From positions 1,364,001 through 1,428,000 of the forward strand of contig JACONQ010000003.1 in assembly GCA_014281115.1 (NCBI GenBank): DNA of 64,000 nt, read 5' to 3'. Both the position numbers and the translations under genes were made by a program. Source of the stretch: Laburnicola sp. R22_1 (Eukaryota; Ascomycota; Dothideomycetes; Pleosporales; Didymosphaeriaceae). Position 1 is the first letter of the stretch, and each line of letters begins with the position of its first letter. Positions 57,024 to 64,000 of the stretch are shown here, piece after piece. The notes beneath the pieces were generated by a model. It was not told the origin of the DNA. It made no database searches and saw only the letters and a program-made list of their open reading frames with translations.

Positions 57024-57804
57024 GTCCTTGAAGGAAACATAATGCATAGTTAAGGCGTTGGGGAACAAAATGCTTGCATTCGCGTTCAAAGAGATCTGAG
57101 AGCCGGAAACCTTCTTGAGGCCGGCATTTGAAGTCTGTACCTGGGGGACGGAGAGGCCTGAGTAGCCTGAGGATGAAACACATGATACCAAATAGACTGG
57201 ATTTGGTCCTTTGACGATCATGACCAGAATAGAGATCCGACACTTCTTTCTGAGGGTAATCCTACCGCCGCGTGTCTTTCTTGAACATGACGCAACATAC
57301 ATACAAAATCAAACATTCACTAGATGGATGTCGCAATGAGCGAATACGGCGAACTCTAACCATCCCAAGCGTAATAAAAGCGTTATCGTTACTTGGGTGT
57401 GTAAGCTCTTTCCAGCCTAGCCCTGCCGATGTGGAAAGAGTCGGATATGAGCAACTCACTAACACCTTGATTCCGCCTACTGCACACCTTTATAGTAATT
57501 TCTACTATATAAAAGACATATAGATACTTTTACAGCTTTATTACTTAAATGGGTAGCTAGTATAGGGTAGTTTTTTTAGTGTGTGAAGTCTGGGGACTTT
57601 TTCCACATCGCTAGAGCCAGCCTTGCCTGTACGAAGTGACGTTACACAGGCATGGCTGAGCGGCAAGAACCCCGCGCCAGCGCACGCATGTATACATTTC
57701 AGCCTGGACATGACAGAGCTTTAACTTGTAACACCGCACTTATTCTTTTTCCTATCATCCACAGACACAGGCTTGCATGATTTAAAAAGCACTCTGAAAT
57801 CGCT
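57024..57804. other. Intergenic region with a MITE-like inverted repeat
   Basis: About 780 bp separating the conserved block from the HET block. It includes an AT-rich core (57490-57580) flanked by inverted copies of GATGTGGAAARAGTC. Minus-strand frames (56844-57465) show no feature. No gene supported. Confidence 0.4.
57415..57625. repeat. Possible short non-autonomous inverted-repeat element
   Basis: GATGTGGAAAGAGTC (57428-57442) pairs with GACTTTTTCCACATC (57592-57606), 14 of 15 bases; outside these, partial similarity continues (TAGCCCTGCC versus the inverse of GCTAGAGCCAG). The interior is AT-rich. No clear target duplication was found, so the element status is tentative. Confidence 0.35.
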
Positions 57805-59927
57805 ATGGCCGCTAACGACTACGATTCGAGCAGCAGACACGTTGGGGAATCGAGCAGCAGGCACGTTGAGGATTCGAGCAGCAGACAGGAGGAAGAACTG
57901 AGCGACGGAAGTGACAAAAAATTGAGTAACAGACCGATTCCATGGGCAAATCTCGAATTCATTCCGATATCCAAGGAGCTTCGGAAGACACTGTCTAAGA
58001 ATGAAAGCGTGCAGCTAGATCATCTATGCGCCTACTGCCAACGCCTAATCAACCAAGTTGATCGTATAGACCAGTATAATCTCGCCCCGAGGACCATAGA
58101 CAAGCGGGTTGTCCCATACTCGAATCTGCGTGAATCGGCTGAAGGAGGATGCCGCGTGTGCACCTCGATCCACAATGATCTATACCGAAAGGGAGCCCGT
58201 GAAGGAACGACGGTAACAATGGCATTTAAATTCAACGTTTACTTCTGTCTTCGTAGTTCAGCGACTAAAGACGATGTCTTGCCAAAAATAGAGCCATTCG
58301 ACCTTTTCTTCTGCGGCAACATAAAGGTGTCTAATGCTGCACGATTACAATCACAATCACAGTCGATGTATACATTTTCTGATGAATGCCTCGATCAGGG
58401 AAAGAGATGGATAAAGCGGTGTCTTGAGCAGCATCAGAATTGTCCCGTCTATACACCCACGTGGATGCCAACGCGTTTAATCGAGATTCTGGATGCCGAA
58501 AAACTCAAACTTGTCGAAACGAGCACGTTGGAAAAGCCAGTGCCATACTATACGCTTAGCTATTGCTGGGGCACAGCGCCTGTCCTCACCACAACAGAAT
58601 CAGTCTTGAGACAATTCAAATCGTCAGTGCCGTTCCAAGATCTACCCCTTACTATTCAAGACGATATCAATGTGGTTTACCGCATGGGTGGCCGTTACAT
58701 TTGGGTCGACTCCCTCTGCATTATTCAAAGCGACCCCGACGACTGGAGAAAGGAAGCCTCCACGATGTGCGATGTTTATCAGCATTCATATCTTACTGTT
58801 GTCGCCCTCGGGGCCTCGGGCGCCACAGAGGGTATGTTCGGGAGACGTGATCCTCTTGCTATCGGAGAATTCGAAATTCCGAGCCCCTCTGAATCCGACA
58901 AAGCCATCCACATGGAACAGTTTTTGTGGTTGGAAACAAGTATTATTAGGAGTTTAATTCGTCCATCCTTCACGAGCGAGGATGGGCATTGCAAGAAAGA
59001 GTGTTAGCTCCACGGAAGCTGTTCTTTTCTTCTTTCCTCTACTGGGAGTGTGCGACTTGTTTTGACAGCGAATCGCATAGTTCTTGCGAGCAGGAAGACG
59101 TTGACTACAGAACCGTCGGCATTCAAGACATGGAGACGAGTGCGGCGTATTATTACCCAGAGTCCCAAGGAGACAATACACCGCCCAATTTCTTGGTAAA
59201 CTGGCGATCGACCGTCAAAGATTTTACCCGTCGCAAGCTGACAGAGCCAACGGATCGTTATCCCGCAATATGGGGCGTCATCAAAGACTTTGAGAGGAAG
59301 TCTGGCTGGAAAAATTCCAAGGGAATCTGGTTAGAACACTTCCACGTCGATCTGCCGTGGATGGTCGTCAAAATACCACGACGTAAGATTGATTCGAAGC
59401 ATAATAAGAGGTTGGGAGGTCTGCCAACATGGTCTTGGGCAAGTCTGACAGCACCGGTCGAGTACAACGAGGAGGACATATGCCACCGCCCTATCAACGG
59501 CATCAGAATTGAAAGCTTCTCACATGACGAGGGCGCGCTTGCTATCGAAGGGAGAGTATTGGCTCTATTTCACGACGCATCAGTTACGAGCCTGTGCCCC
59601 GGGTCTAATTTGAAAATAAGTGGTATGGATGCGTACAGTATCGAATTCTGCAGCTTTGATTTCCACCAAGAGATTCCTCAAGAACCTTTTTTTTTCCTGC
59701 CGCTTGCTCTGATAGTAAGGATGCGGGGGGATCAAATAGTTATGGATTATGAAGGGCTCATGATAACGCCTTCGGCGCAACGAAAAGCTTGTTATGAAAG
59801 AGTCGGGGTGCTTACTGTGCACTTCTACGACAACAAACGAGAAGTAGAGGATGAAGAAGGGACTCCCGAGCTTCCGGAAGAGCCGAGATGGCCGGACAAC
59901 AGTTGGAAAACCATTCGTCTCGTGTAG
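57805..59927 (+). pseudogene. HET-domain protein gene with a one-base frameshift
   Basis: ATG at 57805. The first frame (400 codons) has an N-terminal triple repeat of S-S-S-R-H/Q, a paired-Cys motif (LCAYCQ ... GGCRVCTSIH) and the HET core: YYTLSYCWGTAP, PLTIQDDINVVYRMGGRYIW and VDSLCIIQSDPDDWRKEAS. It then runs out of frame at about 58974-58977; the expected R-G-W-A-L-Q-E-R continues in the +2 frame (GWALQERVLAPRKLFFSS) to a stop at 59927 (312 codons, with GGLPTWSWASL). One missing base explains both. HET proteins trigger vegetative incompatibility and related cell death in filamentous ascomycetes (family knowledge). As written, the product is cut inside or just after the HET domain. Confidence 0.82.
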
Positions 59928-60133
59928 AATGCTTCTATCGCTCGATCCCGTCAATACGCGTTCCTGCTTCATTCATTTTGTTTACCGCATTATACAGATT
60001 GCGGCAGCGTGGCTCTAGTGTGCGGGCAGTATACCCGTTGGAGGTTAGAGCTGCAGATCTTCCACGGTCCAGGAATGACCCGTACATTTTCGCCCGCGTG
60101 TATACCAAATTGTTACACAAGGACCATTTCGCA

Positions 60134-61867
60134 ATGGAACCCAAAGAGACGGAGCACTGGCTTACCCGATACGGAAACGGCTACCATGCTTGGAGAATTG
60201 CAAAGCACAATGAGCGGAGAACTTTTGAGCGCCCTATTGGACTAGTGGAAACGTCATTTGACACGGACGGACGATACTTTGGTGGCCGCGCAGACATCAC
60301 TACTCTTTTCACTGTTGTTGTCAACTATACTCTTTCCAGGGACGCTTTTAGACGGAGAATCGCGCTTGCGTGGGCGGATCTGCGGCTGCGACATGTAATG
60401 CTTATAAGTCGGACGCTATATGACGAGGAAGCCAGGCAGCGGAAGTTTGTCGTTGACGTGCATGGCAGTAAAGAGGAGGTGGTCGCCGATGCACTGCAGA
60501 GTATCGTGTGGGTCAAGGACTTCTACGACGAGGTTGATAGTCTGGAGATGTATCAGCATGCCTTCAATGTAGCACGCATTGTCGAGCCGGAACGGTGCTT
60601 GTCAAAGCTACATGTGCTGCCGCTGGTTAAGCTGCCGGATGGAAATTACGAACTTCGATTTCTGCCTGTGATGGCGCATCAGATCTCCGATGGACTGTCT
60701 GCGTACAACTGGTTCAGCGACTTTCTCCGTATACTCAATCTGTCGGAGAAGGATTTGGAAGGTGAAATAGAAGTCTATAGGCAAGAAAAGGAGGTGAGGA
60801 GCAGGTTGCCACTAGCCCAAGAGGACTTGTATCCGAGGGTCAGGGGAAACAAGGCAAGAGAAAGATGGTTCTGGGCCATTGTGCGGGTGTTGAGACATCT
60901 GAGAAAGACAACGCCAGAGTCCTTCGGCAATCCACTGAGGAGGGACGACAGGTTGAAGGAAGCAGTGTCTTTCCCGCCACTCTTCGACAAGGTATTCAAC
61001 TATTCGGAGGATAGCAAACCGCCAATGAACTCAGGACACATTACCGCTAGCCTGTCTCCACGAGCTTCGAGACGCATGATGGATCTTTGCCGTTCCATAC
61101 ACGTCAGCATCGGTGCAGGCTGTTTCGCGCTCGCCGGCCTCGCCATGATGACCATCTACGAAGAACGATTTCCGCATATCCCCCACGAAAAGAGACTTCC
61201 CTTCGCAGCCTCATTTCCACTCAACCCCCGCGCTTTCTTCGGCTTCAACACACCAGCAGACTCATGTATGCTAGCTTTTTCAGAAGGCATCGTAATGCCG
61301 TTCCTACCTTCTTCTCTCCCAGTCGAAGGGCGATTCAAGCTCGTCGCACGACACGCAAATCGCGAGCTGCGCATGTATCAGAAACGCATGAAAGGCAAAA
61401 GCACCGGCGCAAAAGGGAATCTAGACCCCCATTCTCCAGGGCGCATCCTCGCAAACGGATATCTCTCAGCCATCGAACGCTCAGACAGCAGGCTCCCCAC
61501 CGCCCAGAAATGGGGCGTCAACCCTCAAGGTTCCCTCGCACCACCTGCATACCAGTTCAGAACTACGTGCGGTGTCTCATCCGTAGGCTCCACGGCGACG
61601 TTTCTCGCGGCCGGGAGATATGATCTTAAGAGCGTGGGGAAAGGGGAAGGAAAGAAAGATTTCGCAGCGGATCATCGAGAATTCAGACAGGGGGTGAGGG
61701 CGAGAGATGATGAGTTCTTAGTGGGGAGTAGTACAAATGCGGCGGGTATAGTGGGCTTTGGAGTGAGTTATGATGGGAATGCTATTAGCAAGGAGGCGGC
61801 GGAGAGGTGGCGGGATGTTATTGAGGGGTTGATGGAAGAGGATAGGAAGGAGCGGGCGATGATGTGA
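60134..61867 (+). CDS. Acyltransferase of the CAT/condensation fold
   Basis: Single exon, 577 aa from the ATG at 60134 (MEPKETEHWLTRYGNGYHAW); the frame is open upstream to 59888, but that stretch overlaps the end of the HET gene and has no features. The HxxxD-G catalytic motif is MAHQISDGLSAYNWFSDFL (H182, D186). Other conserved-looking blocks are IHVSIGAGCFALAGLAMMTI, LPFAASFPLNPRAFFGF and AFSEGIVMPFLPSSL, found in fungal condensation-domain acyltransferases linked to secondary metabolites. Substrate unknown. It sits between two HET genes on the same strand, 206 bp after the first stop, with no other biosynthetic enzyme in view. It is the only intact gene of the three. Confidence 0.75.
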   Translation: MEPKETEHWLTRYGNGYHAWRIAKHNERRTFERPIGLVETSFDTDGRYFGGRADITTLFTVVVNYTLSRDAFRRRIALAWADLRLRHVMLISRTLYDEEARQRKFVVDVHGSKEEVVADALQSIVWVKDFYDEVDSLEMYQHAFNVARIVEPERCLSKLHVLPLVKLPDGNYELRFLPVMAHQISDGLSAYNWFSDFLRILNLSEKDLEGEIEVYRQEKEVRSRLPLAQEDLYPRVRGNKARERWFWAIVRVLRHLRKTTPESFGNPLRRDDRLKEAVSFPPLFDKVFNYSEDSKPPMNSGHITASLSPRASRRMMDLCRSIHVSIGAGCFALAGLAMMTIYEERFPHIPHEKRLPFAASFPLNPRAFFGFNTPADSCMLAFSEGIVMPFLPSSLPVEGRFKLVARHANRELRMYQKRMKGKSTGAKGNLDPHSPGRILANGYLSAIERSDSRLPTAQKWGVNPQGSLAPPAYQFRTTCGVSSVGSTATFLAAGRYDLKSVGKGEGKKDFAADHREFRQGVRARDDEFLVGSSTNAAGIVGFGVSYDGNAISKEAAERWRDVIEGLMEEDRKERAMM

Positions 61868-62286
61868 GGGGTATATCTGTGGTGCTCAGTCTTACTCTGT
61901 GTGTTATGCACTGGTTTGATTCAAAACTTCTCGGTTATAATTTCTTGATTGTTCTTGATTGACATGTTATTGCAGCTCCTCTCTTGAACAACCAACCTAG
62001 GTTCCAACATTAGATGATGATATCAGAACAAAAATCAATGGTAATTTTTTTTCCAAAATAATTAAAGAAGCAAGTTAGGGCTTATGACCTTACGAGGCTG
62101 ATCTTCCCAGTCGTATCAGTGATGCATGTGCAACCAATCGCTACATGCGCCACTATCAGTTGCTCTAGAAATGCGGGGAAATAGCTGCCTGAACCCACGC
62201 TCATCAGCAAACCTCCCTCTGTTTTCCTTTTTGCGACCTTTTTATATCATTTATCCACGTCCGGTCACGGCCGGACTCTTTCACTA
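61868..62286. other. Intergenic region before the second HET gene
   Basis: About 420 bp; AT-rich near 61900-62070. A TATA-like TTTTTATATCA lies at 62239-62249, about 45 bp upstream of the ATG at 62287. No gene seen. Confidence 0.4.
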
Positions 62287-64000
62287 ATGTCAGAGGGTCG
62301 TCTCTGCGCAAAATGCCAAGTCATCTTTGCAATCGACTTCATAACAGAGACCGTCAGCGTGCAGAAAAAGCATCACCCTGACGGTGCATCCTTTGTTCAA
62401 GCGGCCTAACAGGGATGTTATGTCTGTACATGGGCCTGGAGGGAATACCAATGGTATATCACACATGAGACGCGTGCTTGTCGTCGTGTTCATTATACGT
62501 GTTACCATTTGGGGCAGGGAAACGACGAAGAGCCATTACTCTCGATTTTCATATTTGAAAAGGAAGGAGCTCATCCCTTAGACCTGATATTCCGTGGTTT
62601 GCGAACAGACTCCAGTAGCGGTAAGTTAGGTTCGTGCGTCTACTACCCTTTATTAACACAATCAGCTCGTACCACGTTAGAACCGTCGACAAAGTCAGAA
62701 CAGACTTTCACTCAGGCCAGGACATGGATCACAGAATGCACTCTAAATCATCCCGAGTGCCGGGTCTCAGTGAACCACACGAAGCTGCCAACCAGGCTTG
62801 TCCGTGTTCGAAAAAGTGGAGCTAAATCAGAACTGATTGCCAACATCTGTCAAAGCGATACATTACCCACAGAAACGCCCTATGTTACTCTTTCTCACTG
62901 CTGGGATGAAACGAAATGCATTACCGCAACGAGCGAGAACATAGGCTTATTTGAAATATCACTTCCTGTACACAAATTGTCTTTGGCATTTCATGATGCC
63001 TTACTCGCCACGGTAAGGCTAGGCTTCCAATACATATGGATCGACTCCTTATGTATCATCCAAAATGACATCGATGATTGGAATCGGCAATCTCCCCTGA
63101 TGGGTGAAGTGTACAGAAACGCCAAGTGCAATATATCTGCTTCTGGTTTTCCAGACGGGATAGAAGGATTCATACTCCCCAAACGACGTAGCGACCCTAC
63201 CCCGTTCATCGCTACAATAAAGGACAAAATGTACTGTTTGGCGCTAACGAATCCATGGGATGAAATTATGAGCGGTCCACTGTTCCTTCGAGCTTGGACT
63301 CTACAGGAACAGTTACTTGTAGGTCTTCAAGTCATCTTAGGAGGGGGTTCATGAACTAAGTACAATTATAGGCATCCCGTGCTTTGCATTTCGGCCAGGA
63401 CCAGGTTTTCTGGGAATGTAAACGCACTGTCGTTAACGAAATATGGCCAGATGGCTGGGTTAACACGCCTTTCAAGGATGTCTTGAGACATCATACTTGG
63501 GGACTTAATGATACCTGGCAGTTCAACATAGACAACGTGCATTCAAGCAATGTGAGTCTGGGTGTGTCGATAAATTAAACAAATGCGTATAAAAAGCTAA
63601 TTGAAACCAGAAATTTGCTTATAACACCTGGTTTGGCATTGTTAGTAATTATTCGGCTCGTCATCTCACATTCACTTCGGACCGTCTGCCTGTCTTGGCT
63701 GGTATTGTAGGCGGATTTGAGAATATTCTGCAAGATGAATACTTGTACGGGCTATGGAAAAAGGACCTCCACCGCGGACTGCTTTTCTATCAACTAGGGA
63801 CACATCGCCGCGCGGTTATAAACCCGACGTGGGACATCGCACCAAGCTGGTCATGGTCCACCCTACATAAGCCCGTGCGTTGGCCTGAAGATTTTTGGAA
63901 CTCCGAAATCGTCGGGCTTTGCAAAATCCACTTGCTTGATCTACCAGGGACAATAGGTTTGCAAATCCACGGAAAATTCTTGCAGTGTATCGACTATGGA
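62287..64000 (+). pseudogene. HET-domain protein gene with a premature stop, running off the window
   Basis: ATG at 62287 gives MSEGRLCAKCQVIF, the same paired-Cys start as the first HET gene. An in-frame TAA at 62407-62409 follows GASFVQAA, after which the same frame continues with QGCYVCTWAWREYQ, completing a C-x2-C pair. Exons: 62287..62620, 62666..63318, 63372..63551, 63611..64000 (partial). HET core: YVTLSHCWDETKC, FQYIWIDSLCIIQNDIDDWN, FLRAWTLQEQLL. The C-terminal part reaches the window edge in frame (APSWSWSTL). CAA to TAA is a single C-to-T change. No usable ATG follows the stop before the HET core, so the gene is probably inactive unless the stop is an error. Confidence 0.82.

Noticed and set aside
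56844..57465. Minus-strand frames overlapping the end of NSA2
   Set aside because: They cover exons of NSA2 in antisense or short intergenic DNA and lack any feature.
59888..60133. N-terminal extension of the acyltransferase
   Set aside because: It overlaps the end of the HET reading frame and has no conserved features; the ATG at 60134 is preferred.
60134..61867. Secondary-metabolite gene cluster around the acyltransferase
   Set aside because: No PKS, NRPS, terpene synthase, P450, transporter or regulator is visible next to it within the window.

Overview
The window looks like nuclear DNA of a filamentous ascomycete (Pezizomycotina). Dothideomycetes, perhaps Pleosporales, is my best guess; that is inference from gene content and was not tested by search. 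Support comes from compact genes on both strands, short GT-AG introns (about 45-125 nt), fungal-only families (HET, GH114 with CBM1, GH17 wall glucanase, Fot1/pogo transposons) and fungal forms of conserved genes (NAK1/KIC1 kinase, Atg6/Vps30, Rsc4, Scm3, Csn4, Nsa2). I found no tRNA, rRNA, CRISPR array or prokaryotic operon.

Layout. 0-10.6 kb: NAK1-type Ste20 kinase with a tandem 16-residue repeat (-), a small Pro/Lys-rich protein with a probable hidden second exon (+), a mitochondrial PPR-like protein (-) and a secreted GH114-CBM1 enzyme with an 8-nt microexon (+). 11-17.5 kb: DHH exopolyphosphatase with a signal-peptide-like N terminus (-), an F-box-like protein (-) and a gene-poor 2.7 kb. 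17.5-27 kb: Beclin/Atg6 (-) facing a Scm3-type centromere protein with added Myb-like and C2H2 modules (+), a coiled-coil tail-anchored protein (-), an F-box protein (+) and an unknown fungal family protein (-). 27-34 kb: secreted GH43 galactanase (-), two hydrophilic orphan proteins (+), a DUF1294 membrane protein (+) and a small membrane-anchored protein (-). 34.5-42 kb: CaM-dependent kinase (+), tandem-bromodomain Rsc4-like protein (+) and GH17 wall glucanase (-). 43.8-48.4 kb: a small secreted-protein gene split by two back-to-back Fot1/pogo-type transposons. 49.6-57 kb: dynamin-family GTPase with a one-base frameshift (-), CSN4 (+), mitochondrial bL21m (-) and NSA2 with ten exons (+). 57.8-64 kb: HET-domain gene, CAT/condensation-fold acyltransferase and a second HET-domain gene, all on +. 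Both HET genes carry a disabling lesion, and the second runs off the window.

How the parts relate. Most genes are unrelated housekeeping or signalling genes sharing divergent promoters, as is usual in fungal cores. Two regions behave like accessory DNA: the transposon-split secreted gene and the HET-acyltransferase-HET block at the right edge. Spliced models were built by hand from GT/AG sites and reading-frame continuity; for each I checked that total length is a multiple of three, except where a lesion is reported.
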